DNA of 64,000 nt from Macquaria australasica (taxonomy: Eukaryota; Chordata; Actinopteri; Centrarchiformes; Percichthyidae). The DNA lies in assembly GCA_005408345.1 (NCBI GenBank), contig SEMN01000453.1:363111-427110 (forward strand), in the 5' to 3' direction. Every line of letters starts with the position of its first letter. The first letter of the stretch is position 1. A program made the translations under genes and the position numbers. Positions 36,381 to 48,000 of this stretch are shown here, one piece after another. The notes below the pieces were generated by a model. It made no database searches, had not been told where the DNA came from, and worked only from the letters and a program-made list of their open reading frames with translations.

Positions 36381-37560
36381 GCAACAGAGCATTTGAAGTA
36401 GTTTGCCTTGTGGTCCAGCAGAGGGCGCTGTTAAAAATCACTATCAGCTTGACCTATTTCATGCCTTATTGACCTATTAGTAAACTGAGCTAATAAATAG
36501 AAAGGGAGGAGGACACTAGTGAGCAAAGCTGTGCTGATCAGATAATCACAACACCAAAGCATCTGAGAAGCAGTGTGTGGAAGTATTTTTGGATATCCAC
36601 CAGAAATGGCAAAATTACAGACTGTAAGGCTGTAAAAAGCAGCTGTCTTACTCTACAACGACAACAAATCTGCTGCCTCTGATGCCACCGTATCAGAAAG
36701 AGGTGGAACACCACCACCTGTGTTTGACTGTCTATTCTAGACATATTTGACATAGTTGTATGACAACACGGGGAATATATAAAGACTACTGAAGGGTAAA
36801 ACACTCTCTGACCACCGATGGATGCACATGGCAGATGCTGTAGCAGTAACAAAGATGGCACTGCGGGAGACATGGCCCATTCCAATTGGGGAGAAAAGGG
36901 AAAATGCAAGGGAGTGAGTGGATTGTTAACTAAATTGATAGTGAGATGACATAAATCAGAATCTGCCTGATTCAGCAATCACATTGTACGTTAGTTTGGG
37001 GTTAATAATCACAGCAATGTCGAGAAAAAAACAAAAGGCAGAGTTTTAATTTTAAAAGTTGGGAAAAGTGGTAGCAAACACTAGCACTATCAGTCATATT
37101 TCAGTGGGGATGTGTGACCAAGAAAAATAACAATCACAAGGGGAAAACCCTGCCTCAGCACGCTGTAAACCACAAGCATGCTGAGAAAATGCCGGTCAGG
37201 TGCCTTGTGATGTTATAGCTCTGAGAAGAGGAATAGAAGGCCTCCAGAAAAAGGATGACCTGTTATCCTTCCACATCTGATGATACCTGATATCCTCTGC
37301 ATCTGCCAAATGATGCCAGCCTCCTACAATGACAAAACTGGCATAAGTGCCTGATGAACCACTGTGTGTTAGCAGGATGGCGTTAGTTGTTATGGTTGTG
37401 GAGAGCTTGGCTCCAGCTGGGACTCTCAGAGCACCTGACGGCTGCTGGTGTCCGGAGGGAAACACACTGCACACAAAGATAAAGACTGTGGACATGTTAT
37501 GATCCCTGGCACTGACGGGGACGCAGTGGTGCATAACGCCACATGTGCACGATAAATATG
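36381..37560. other. Intergenic, no gene seen
   Basis: Frames at 36,538-36,978 and 37,196-37,534 (minus) show no domain or splice pattern. The phrase KTVDMLS-like SVFIFVCSVFPSGHQQ in the latter has a signal-peptide look but no further support. Confidence 0.4.
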
Positions 37561-37564
37561 CTCC

Positions 37565-37812
37565 ATTATTTTCATTATCAATTAATTTGCCAATTCTTTT
37601 TTTGATTGTTTGATCTATATGCTGGTGATGTCATCAGATGTCTTGTTCTGGCCGACCAACAGTCCCAAACTCAAAGATATTCAGTTTACTATATTGTTAA
37701 GACAAGGGCAAGCAGCAGATCCTCACATCTGAGAAGCTGGAACCATCAAATGTTGACTTAAACGACAGTTGCTGGTTCATTTTCTGATTGATCGATTAAT
37801 TGTTGCAGCTCA
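37565..37812. mobile_element. Foldback element, GCTGCAACGATTA family (copy 2)
   Basis: Left part TTTTCATTATCAATTAATTT; right end GATCGATTAATTGTTGCAGC. It matches the inner text of the copies at 34,184 and 53,462 (for example CAGTCCCAAACTCAAAGATA against its reverse form). The left tip is missing. Confidence 0.6.
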
Positions 37813-37851
37813 GAAATACTTACCTACCCAACTCTAACTAAAACACATTAG

Positions 37852-38460
37852 CTATGTTTACATGGACCCTAATATTCCACTAATAATCAGAATAATAGCC
37901 CAATCAGATTAACAATGTCTCATGTAACCACCTCAATCAGAAGGAATTTCCAATCAGGTTGTGGGGGGGGGTTAAACCTGTGATGATCTGTTAGGAAAAT
38001 ATTAGCGCCTAAAAACCATGTAAACGCTTAATCTGATCGGTTCTCTCTGGTTGGAATAAACATATTCTTTCCGCGCATGTTTGCGCCACGTGGGGGGAAC
38101 ATTAGGCGATGTGAACGAGTTTCCAGGAGGGACAGAGACATGGCGGCAGCAAAACTAAACTGCTCTGTGGCTGATACAACTTTTTGGTTGGAGACCTTAA
38201 AAGATTTAAGGATTGTTGAACCCCTCGATGGTCGAAAGGCTCGAAACAACAAGTTGCCCAAACAAGTGTCCTTCTTCTTCTATTTCTGGCAGATTAGAAG
38301 CTTCACAGCAGGCAGGACCACTTTCTGCATGTCTAAAAAGTTCTATTCTGATTAAATGCTTCGGGCATGTAAACGCATAGATATAAAACTGTTTTATATC
38401 TATGTGTAAACGCACATCTTATCAGATCACTTTATTTAGCGTCCATGTCAACAGTTAAGT
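37852..38460 (+). mobile_element. Harbinger-like element with Myb/SANT-like fragment
   Basis: The left side TGTTTACATGGACCCTA and the right side TAGCGTCCATGTCAACA form an imperfect inverted repeat. Between them, 38,140-38,262 encodes MAAAKLNCSVADTTFWLETL then LDGRKARNNKLPKQ. This resembles the trihelix/Myb-SANT accessory protein of PIF/Harbinger transposons (W..ET..L spacing and DGRK.RN motif). The frame then ends in unrelated text; no DDE transposase is present. Class assignment is inference. Confidence 0.5.
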
Positions 38461-39298
38461 TGCAATCTCTAATCAGAATGATTTCTTTCAGGTTGAAGGT
38501 AACTGCAGCTAGTGATAAAAAGTGATACAATTACAAGGACTGACTCAGATGTCAGAAAAAGAAATGGAAACATTCATTAAGAAAACTGATGACTCACCTA
38601 AACAACCTTTTACAATATTCATGATGATACAGCACACGTTAGGCGAGGTTTAATGTGTTTGCTCTTTGTGTGTGGTCATCAACACAGTAAATTTCTACAC
38701 AGCATAATCTATGACAGAGGAGGTACACTGAACTTTTCCACATAGACACGCCAGCCATAAGCTGCTGCAAAGTTCTCCTCTCTCTTCACCTTGACAGCAT
38801 TGTGGCTGCTACATCTTATCAAAGTGTCACATGAGCACACAGCTCTGAGGTCATGACATTGTAGTAACACACCTAGCTCTCCCTTGTCCAAACACCTGAT
38901 TGTTACTTGTATAAAGAGTGATCCGATTTGTTTGTTATTAGAGATAAAAAATGTTATACTTCACTAATAGGAATGTCATTTAGCAATGTGGTCAGTATGA
39001 CAAAAGAAATAACTATATACTTATATATACTGCTGTTATATACTTAACTATATAGCTAAAAATTGTAAATAAATATCAGCAACATAAGAAAGGCCTAAAT
39101 AATCACTAGAATATTAAAAATACACTGACCTCAGTCATGGAGGAGGAACTATAGTTAAAGTACATTAGTATAAAATTCACTTGACTAATCTGTTGGCTTA
39201 TAGTCACTATCTGGATGAATTAAGGTTTCATTTTACTAATGAATTAATTCAACAAATCACTAAAATACTCCAGAAAAACAGCAACCCCTCTACATTAA

Positions 39299-39364
39299 AG
39301 TGCCCTGAGATAACTTTGTTATGATATGGCGCTATATAAATAAAACTGAATTGAATTGAATTGA
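39299..39364 (+). mobile_element. L2-like LINE 3' tail, solo fragment
   Basis: AGTGCCCTGAGATAACTTTG, then GATATGGCGCTATATAAATA, then the tandem ATTGAATTGAATTG tail. The same text in the opposite orientation ends the LINE at 57,082. It is a severely 5'-truncated insertion. Confidence 0.8.
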
Positions 39365-40160
39365 CACTGTAATCAAATATCAAATATAACCTTTCAAAAC
39401 ACTTTTTAGGACGTAGTTTGTGGTGTTGGTTTTATTGGACTGCATTATATTGTAAGCCATGTCTAATATTTTTTTTCTGCTCTTCTAAATGAGGTGGATC
39501 AAAAACTGAACACCTTTTTCTTATTCTTACCTTAAGTCTTAATTATTACTTAGCTATTGAATTGCAAGACATATCTATTTTTCTGGTCATTCAGTGTATT
39601 TGTAATATATTTCAGTAAATGGCTGTGTTTCTATGTAAAACCTCATTTAGATATCAGGGCTACCTAGATAAAAGTTTGTGCCGGTTAACTGAGTACTTTG
39701 AAGTAGAGAAAAGCTAGATTCATTTGTAAGTTACCTTTTGGACTTCACTTTCATTTAGCTACAACATTAAAATATTCACTCATGTGCCCTGTCCGCCCCA
39801 CAATCCTTTGGGATTTTAAATTTGTCTGCAGTACTCATTAAACCTTCTCTTGCTTGCCACAGAATGGGTTGTTTCCACTGATGTTACACTTGTATTTTTA
39901 CCTGCTTGTTCATGGTTGACTGTTCTTGAATGCTGTAAATGATGAAGAAAGGTTTTAAGTGTCGGTGACAGCCTGCAACATGATGTGTCTTCATGTTAAT
40001 CTGAGTTGATACTTAGGCCAGCCTCACGCACAAACATCACTGCCGTAGACCAATTTCCAGTATTGTAACAAAATCATGAGAGTTTTGCTAGAGTTGTGGC
40101 GCGCTCCTGTCATCTCGGTCTTTTGGTGTAAGGTGGTCATAAAACTCAGTCAGAGCTGTC
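39365..40160. other. Intergenic, no gene seen
   Basis: No exon-like frame and no repeat that I recognise. Confidence 0.4.
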
Positions 40161-40163
40161 TTA

Positions 40164-40672
40164 AGGCTGTATTCAGACCAAATCAGGCGTTGCGGCAATT
40201 AGCACAGGGTTGTACAGCAGTGTGGGAGTGTCACTACATGGCCATGGTTATTGCAGCACAAGTAGAAATACGAACCAGCAATCCCAACTTGAAGAGCAAT
40301 ACGACACCAAGCGACTGCACGGCGATTAATGTCTTTGTACTCCCTTGTGGCAGGGTGGAACAGCTGATGTACAGTCATCACGGTGGCGATCGTATGTCTT
40401 CCATCCTCACAGTTACTCGGTAAACAGCGGAATGCTACAATGCTACATTGTAAACAAGGTTCTTCTTCACCTGGGCGTCTTCCGGTCTGATCGCCGTTCG
40501 TTTCTCCAAAAGTTGATTCCGTCTCAACTTTTTGCGGCAGGGCCACAGCATTTTTTTCCCCCTGCATCCCCTGCAGTCCCCACCACCGCAGCCTAAACGC
40601 ACTACCCACATTTAAATGAATGGGAGGACTGGCGTTTTCACCGCAGTGCCTGATTTGGTCTGAATACAGCCT
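40164..40672. mobile_element. MITE with 25-bp perfect inverted termini
   Basis: The first 25 bases (AGGCTGTATTCAGACC onward, to 40,188) are repeated in inverse at 40,648-40,672. Weaker pairing (CGTTGCGG with CCGCAGTG) continues inside. The interior has no transposase; its open frames have no known motif. No clear target duplication is visible. Confidence 0.7.
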
Positions 40673-40770
40673 AAGTCAGTCATTTTTTCGTCTTGACATT
40701 ACGATAAAATCAAACATGTTCAATATTATCGGAAGTTTTTAGTCTTGGCTCATGCAAATAGTGAAGTTCA

Positions 40771-40980
40771 ATGATGTGTCAACAACCAATAGATGTGCTC
40801 TCTCCAGCACCAAACAGGAAGCAGCGAACAGGGGAGATAGTAAACATAGAGGGGACTCCAAGGAGGTGCAAGAACGTGAACAAGACTCGGATCTCTTGGA
40901 CTGTGGATAAGGAGGAGACACTGGTGGAGTTGTGGAGTGAACAAGAGTGCCTCTTTGTCCTCCCCGGTTCTGCTCCATTG
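40771..40980 (+). pseudogene. Myb/SANT-like transposon protein fragment
   Basis: The plus-strand frame includes KRKQ-like PAPNRKQRTGEIVNIEGTP then RISWTVDKEETLVELWSEQ and ECLF. The W-x(10)-L-x(2)-LW-SEQ spacing is that of Myb/MADF-like domains found in Harbinger-type elements. It loses similarity after ECLF and stops at 41,004. Probably a dead piece of a mobile element. Confidence 0.5.
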
Positions 40981-41004
40981 TTCCAACAGTTTTTCTTCTT
41001 GTAA

Positions 41005-43940
41005 ATTTCCACCAGGAGAAAAATGGGAAACATTCTCAAAAGGAATCTAGCTGTAGTCTTGCAAATAGTGACCCTGTAAGATCCCCAGTCTTTGCAAAAT
41101 CTTACAGTCTGTGACTAAAAACTCACACATTGTCTTTAGATGTGAGAAGGTGTCAGACTTAAGTCTTTTCAAAGTCTTGTAGTGTATGGTAGGCATTATG
41201 ATCAGTCAAATAAGACTGATGCAAACATGTTGCAACAATGACATAATGTGAATGAAGAGTCAGTCTCGATTTACCACACCAGGAGGAAGTAGTGTGGGAG
41301 AAGTATAACATTGCCAAAGAAATACCATCAAGGTACACAAACAATTGCCTTCTCTATTCACACTTAATTCTGTGATATTACTTTAATGTTTTATTCCTAA
41401 AATATCCAAAGTATTTTCGTGTTTGCTGTGATATTAGAACACTTTTACAAATAATGTGACCCTTTAAATCTGATGACCTTTCTTCTCAGAAACATTATAG
41501 CTGAGCTTTTTTTTTTTGGATAGACAGTGTTACCAGTTGTTATCCCAGATACACACATGGGACCATGCTACTAAGTTAACTTTATAGCTCAACTAAATTA
41601 ACCCTAACTCTACGTTAAATGGCTCCTTTTCATTATCTATCAATAGTGACTAAGACAGGCCAAGGTCTGACTTTCTCCTATAGAAACTAACGTTAGCTAA
41701 CTAAATTAACTACCGGTAACGTGAGTTGAAGTTTTGATTAGCTAAATTACTCCGACACATTTCTAAGCATCTTTCTAACTAGGTTAGCAAACGTAACGTA
41801 CGTTAACATTAGCTGTTCCTAACGTTAGTCAATGGCTTATAAACGGCATGACAACCACTTCAGGAGGAATGCAACCCGTTAATTTACGGCTCAGTTTCCA
41901 GGGGAACACCAACGACGTTATATTTAGGAGTTTAGCTACATGATAGCATTAAGTAAGTTAACCCTGGCTATAACTTCATAATCACATAAAGTTGCCAGTG
42001 TTTCATTCTGACAAGTTAAACATTTGACAAGGGTATAATAACGGTAAAGTTGAGGAAAGAGGAAACGAGGAGATGCACTTTTTTAGCGCTTCTTTGTCGA
42101 TTGTAACGTTATTTGATGCAAATAGGACATAAGACAGCTCACGTTTCGGTTATGTATCATGTTATACTCTAAAATAGTGCGACAGGCATTTCATGAATGA
42201 AAAGAAAAACTTGCTGTAAATAATTATTTGTTACTTACTTACTGTTCCTCTTCGCCCGATCGTTGTCTCTCTGTAAACGGGTTTTTGCTGCATTCAAGGT
42301 CTCCTCGTAAACTGTGTGTCGTGAACATAACTTGATGCCTGTTGAGGTGCTTGGTTGAACATAACATTGCAGAAGTGGAAAGATACAAAAAATATCGATA
42401 CTAAGATGTTTTTTTCCCCCAGATAGAAGTTCTTAGAATTACGTCTGTATTTCAGATAAGATAACGCTACAAATGTAGCCTAATTGGAGTCTGACTCTTT
42501 AAAAACAATAACTTGCAGTGAAAACCAACTAAGGAGTAAAATGCGACTGATTAGTGGGCTTGCATTATTAGCAATAGGAGTAACAAGTAGCTAAGTAAGA
42601 AGCTGTTAACCTAGATACCTTCCACACTTTAAGATAAACTACCCAACGTGTTATGTAATAGCTCAACTTATAACCTGATAGTATTAATATTAAATACACA
42701 GTACCTGTATCAAGACTTGTTCCTACCTACGCCCACTTATATTCAATTTTGTGTAATTCACAATTAAGCCTGTTAGCTAAGCTAATCTTCATTGTCGACT
42801 GAACTTTTATTCAGTAAGCTAATTAAAAATGTTTAACATTTATTTTAGAAGTGCTGTTATGTGAGAGACTAACAAACAATATAAATTAATGAGAAGATAT
42901 AAACTATCTAAATTATTCTTTAAGCCAAATATTATATTTTGCAGCATGGCAGTTTCAATGTAGAGTCAACATGGCAGACACCAGATATACAGTCATTGTT
43001 TAATATTGCTGTTAAAGGCCCTGCATACCAACACAGGTGTTTCTTATTCTAGCTGATTAGACCTCTCCTCAGGATGAAGATGGGCGGAGCTATGCTGGAA
43101 TTACATGAGGTCACCAAACTTCACCAACCAATAAGAGTGCTAAAGGTAAACTTGTCCAACTTGCAACAAAACTAATAGGAGGGTCAGAGAGATTTTAATC
43201 AAACACTGTGTTAACACGCCTGCACAGTCTCAGCGAGGAGTCTAATGGGGCCAAATAAGTGAAAACACCTGTGGGGCCATTAAGAGAAATAAGATATAAA
43301 AAATCAAAAAGCATGATCTCTATTCATAATGAGACAACTCAATTGATATTTTCTTAAACCAAAAAAGTGGCTAACAAACCCATATATGTTTTTCATGTCC
43401 TATATGAAAATGGGGAGATACTGTATTCTTTTTTGCAATTATGGTCATGTGAAAGTGTGAGAATTCCCAGTATTTCCAACAGTAAGTGAAGGCAGCTTTA
43501 GGGCACTCACAGGAGGAGGGGCAAATAGAGCATTGGAAGGAAGGGTATTGGTTGAGCACACTCTGAAGTGGCTCACCACTTAAGTTATGTCAGGGACAGT
43601 TGAACACGTTTATTATCACATGACCGGACTTATATTGTATGTAGTCTTGTGACTGTGGACGTGTTTTTGCTGTTACCTTGCTGTTTTGCTGGACCTTGAA
43701 CAACTGTAAGAGTTAAATGTGATTATTTTATGATTGGAATAGGTTTCTGATCTTGTACTGGGACTAAGTGGTCTGTAAATGTTAACATTTTACTACATCA
43801 CGTTAGAAGATGGAAATCTTCATGTGCCCGTTTTTTTCATGATGGCACAAGGGTTGATGTCATTTGAATAATTTAAATATTCTCATATATCCTCTTAATC
43901 ATCACTTCTAGATGAAATAAACACATACAACATAAAGGCG
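41005..43940. other. Intergenic with CpG-containing palindromic words
   Basis: 41,680-41,945 holds many words of the AACGTTAGCTAAC type. A possible noncoding exon lies at about 42,243-42,340 (see that entry). No coding exon seen. Confidence 0.4.
42243..42340 (-). promoter_or_regulatory. Candidate noncoding first exon of the kelch gene
   Basis: On the minus strand, GATCGGGCGAAGAGGAACA is followed by a strong donor, GTAAGTAAGTAAC (exon end 42,243). The text upstream has CpGs unlike its surroundings. The kelch start exon has an acceptor at 35,787 and needs a 5' partner on this strand. The link is inference only; the 5' limit is arbitrary. Confidence 0.25.
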
Positions 43941-43961
43941 TAGTTTACAAATATTAATATG

Positions 43962-43967
43962 TTTATT
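43962..43967 (-). terminator. slc10a2: Likely poly(A) signal of slc10a2
   Basis: The first canonical AATAAA I find on the minus strand downstream of the slc10a2 stop, giving a 3'UTR of about 1.1 kb (to roughly 43,945). Confidence 0.45.
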
Positions 43968-45077
43968 GGGTTGAACACTGGTACTCATATTCATATCAAA
44001 ATATTCACTATTACAACAAAATAGACAAAAGATTTCTGATAAAAAATACATTATTTCAGAAGGCACATTTCTAAAGCATAGTGGTGAATGGGAAAGCACA
44101 GGTTTTGTAAAATATGTTGTTTCTGTACATGCATGAAAAGTCAAGACAGTGCAAGCTATCAAGACTGAAAGTAAATTAGAATCACTTATTGTGAAATATG
44201 CCATTTCACATTAGCAAAATACAGAGGACTGATAAATTAGTTAAAGTGTGAGGATGTATCATAAATATACTGCGGTTACTGTACATCCCTGTTTCTTCAG
44301 TTTGGACAGATATGTCTATACTTCTGTTTATCTACAAGTAATAGAGCAGAGAACTCACAGCAGAAGTTTGTATCAGGGTCGAAGTGCCAGAGCTGGTCTG
44401 TAATAACCACTGATTTCATCTGCTACACCAGATAGAGAATAAGAATAATAAATACATAACCTTTTTTTTTTTTTAAACATAAAAGCATTAAGTTCTGTCA
44501 GTCGGTTTGACAACTGTGAAACATTGGCTGTCAGAAGTGCACACTAATTCTTATGTGACACAACTCTGTCTTATCAGCTAAATATTCAGTTGTGTATTCC
44601 ACTATTCAGCACAAACTACATTAAATATCTGTATATGGACATATGGTTAATCCACATAAACACCATTAAATATTAAATATTCAGTTTGAATTATTGTAAA
44701 TAGGACAAAGGTAAATGTGTTGATCTAGGAACATGGGCACAACAGGCTTTCTGACAGAATGCACAGAGTAAAGTTATTTTAAATAATCATATATGAATAA
44801 ATTAAGGGAAAGAAGGGCCTCATATCTTAATACAATACAATTCAACATAATACTAAAGTCACTGCAGTACATATTTGGCCATACAAGGGGAGGCATTTGG
44901 GCACCTCTGTTCTTGCAAAACGTTTTCCAAAGTTGATTAGAACAGGACCTGTAGTGCACGCTTCTGGCCTGCAGAGTGCAGTGTGTGTTCACAGTTGAGT
45001 TAGCCTGCTGTCTTCAGTAGTGCTGTGGCCCTGGGTGTTTCATACTGATAGTCCAAAGTCTGTGATGTTGTGTAATC

Positions 45078-48000
45078 TCACAGCTGGGTGTTCTTGTTAA
45101 CGTCCCTACCCTTCTCTTCGTTGTTGCCATTCTCATCAAACTCAAAGGCACTATTTTCCACAGCATAGTCCTTCTCTTTTGCTTGGTCTCCGTCGCCACG
45201 TTCTGCATCAGCTGAACTACGGTGACATGACTTTTTATATGCCTGGTAGGCTGTAGAGGAAAAAAACATGGATTCAGAAACACTGATTAGTCATCTTGAC
45301 ATGTATCTTTTAAAACAGCGTTGAAATTAACTGGGCTTCAGTGAATAAGCCTTTTTCTCTGGACAGTTTTTCTGTCATCTGCGGCTTGTCTTGTTCTTGT
45401 TCTGCCAGTTATTTGTTCAGGAAAACTAGAAACAGGAAAATCTTTAAAGGGATGATGCACAATGCAACAATTGAAGGCAGTGGTCCATGCAAAAAAAAGG
45501 TGGATTTTTATTGAAGTTATACTGCCACCATCTCATTTTTACTATATCAAGGAGCAGTTAGACCAAAATTTGTTCCCCATTAATTTCAGTGAGGAAGGGG
45601 ACCAGATTAATTCACTTCTGATTGTAAATTGATCCAGCCTCATTTACTTCCATGCTGTGGCAAAAAGCCATGTAAAGAGAACTGGATACAGCGTTGGATG
45701 CTATGAAAGTTGCTCAGTGGCACATGAAGCCAAAAAAGTAATTACATTATGTCAAATTGTCTTCAAAGCCCGGCGCACTTCCTGGGGGCTTGCACAAAGC
45801 AGGACGTACAGGAAACAGCATGGGCAGGGTTGCAAGCATAAGCTACCAGCTGGGGCCAGGGGCTAGCAACAGCTTTCCGCAAGGTATAAATTATACAGCT
45901 TCTTATCACATACTTTATTATCATTAACTTTCATTGTCCTTGAGCTCGCTGCACTGGGCTCAATTTGATGATTTAACACAGAAGGAAACCTGATAATGCT
46001 GGTGAACAGCAGGGATCAGTGAAGCAGTCTTTTCACAAAGGGATAAAAGAGCACATCTGATACTGTAAATATTCCTTAAATGTGCCAGAACCGTGCACTG
46101 ACCTAGTGCAAAGAATAGTTATGGATAGAGGAGCAAGACAACAATCAACAGGCCATCACACAGCCTGTTGACAAGAAGCATTTTACAAGTGGATGACTGA
46201 AAATAGTCCTCTCACCAGAAACAGAATCGCAGTAGGAAATGGCTGACGAGAGTGGTGCTTGTGTGGCCTATATCCAGCCATTTCTGTAACTTTCTGGAAT
46301 TGACGATCCGACATACACACCCACTTCATGCTGCGATTGGCCAGCGTGAAGTGGAGATGAGAAAGGAGCCAAAGTTTGAACTTCTCACTCAAGCTCCCTT
46401 TTTTCATCCTTGAGACAACTATTTCTACGTCATTTTTCATGTGAGCAATCATGTTCAACACTATGAATGTCTTCCATGCGAAACTGTCTGAAAATGTGAG
46501 CCGTTATCCCCATATTTAAGCAATATCGCGTCTTCCTCCTCTCTATGACGGATGGCTTTTCACTTCGCCGTCCAGTGTGGCCATTCGGATCAGGTATAAA
46601 CATTTTTGATTTCTGATGTGGTGACGTACGAACCACTTCTTTTCTAGTATAACCTAACCATAAGACTCTCTACTGAAACTCATTGAGACTTTGTTTAACT
46701 GTGTTAGTAGCCTTATGGAGTGGTGAGACAGCTTTATGCATATGTTCACCTGCATTATTTTGGTGGTAGAGGACATGCCAACAACCACTGCTTGAAAACT
46801 GCAGAAAATGTAGACAACATTGCCATCCTTGACTGCATACGTATCTGCCTGCTAAACTCTCACCTCCCACAGATACGACTGCCACCACTAGCTGGAAGAT
46901 GCTGTAGATGAGGGGGAATGCAAACATGACCTCCAACTCCTCAGGGCTGAATGACAGCTGGACAATGGTGCTGCACAGCTGGGAGTTCTGGAAACCCGTC
47001 TCCAATGCGATGGTTCGACATCTGAACAGAGCAGAGAATGATAAACAACCTCATAAGTAAGTAAATGTATTAATTTACGAGTATGTGTTTGCTGATGCAG
47101 TACCAAGTTGATGCAAAGACCAAGTCACTGTTTTGCAAATCACAAGTAAGTCTCAAGTCTTGGCACTCAAGTCCCAAGTCAAGACAGGCAAGTTCCGAGT
47201 CAAGTCTCAAGTCAAGTCCGAAATAAAGTCCCAGGTCCTAAACTTCAGGTTTCTAGTCCTAAACATGTCATTATGTGGTCTTCACCAAATGTAATGCCAT
47301 TTTAACAACACACTAGTAATGGTGTAGTAATGTTTTTTAAAATTTGTATTTATTTGTTAAAACAAGTGCAACTGAACTTCATAACAAAGTAGTGCTGATA
47401 TTGCACTTTGGCATATAGCACTACACCACAACAGAATGAAGTTTGTATGTTTCTGTCCTGTTTTGTTGTATTTGAATGTCATATACCTTTTAATCTTTGG
47501 GTTTGGGGGAAGGTATCAAGTCCAAGTGAGGTCACGAGTCATTGGTGTTAGAGTCCAAGTCGAGTTGCAAGTCTTTGATTTTGTCAAGTCGAGTCTAAAG
47601 TCATCAAATTTGTGACTCGGGTCTGACTCGAGTCCAAGTCATGTGACTCAAGTCCACAGCTCTGGGTCACATCACTACAATGCTGTCGTCCTACCTGTAC
47701 CAGGGTTGACCTGCAAAGCGGGCCAGGCAGAACCCCAGACTGAAACCAATGAAGGGGTAGACAGTTCCAATAATCCATAGAGAGGGAGCAATGGTCCAGG
47801 AGGACTGGTAGAGAATTCCTCCAACCACAGCTATGATGATTATGAGACCAAAACCTGCAATGGACCCGACCTGTGCACAGCAGACCCACTATTAAAATCC
47901 AGTCCAGGAAGTGTCATTGAATAAAGCCATGCAAAATATAAATGTCACAACAAATCCCATAATCAAATATCAGATTCACAAACATTATCTGAGTAAGGTT

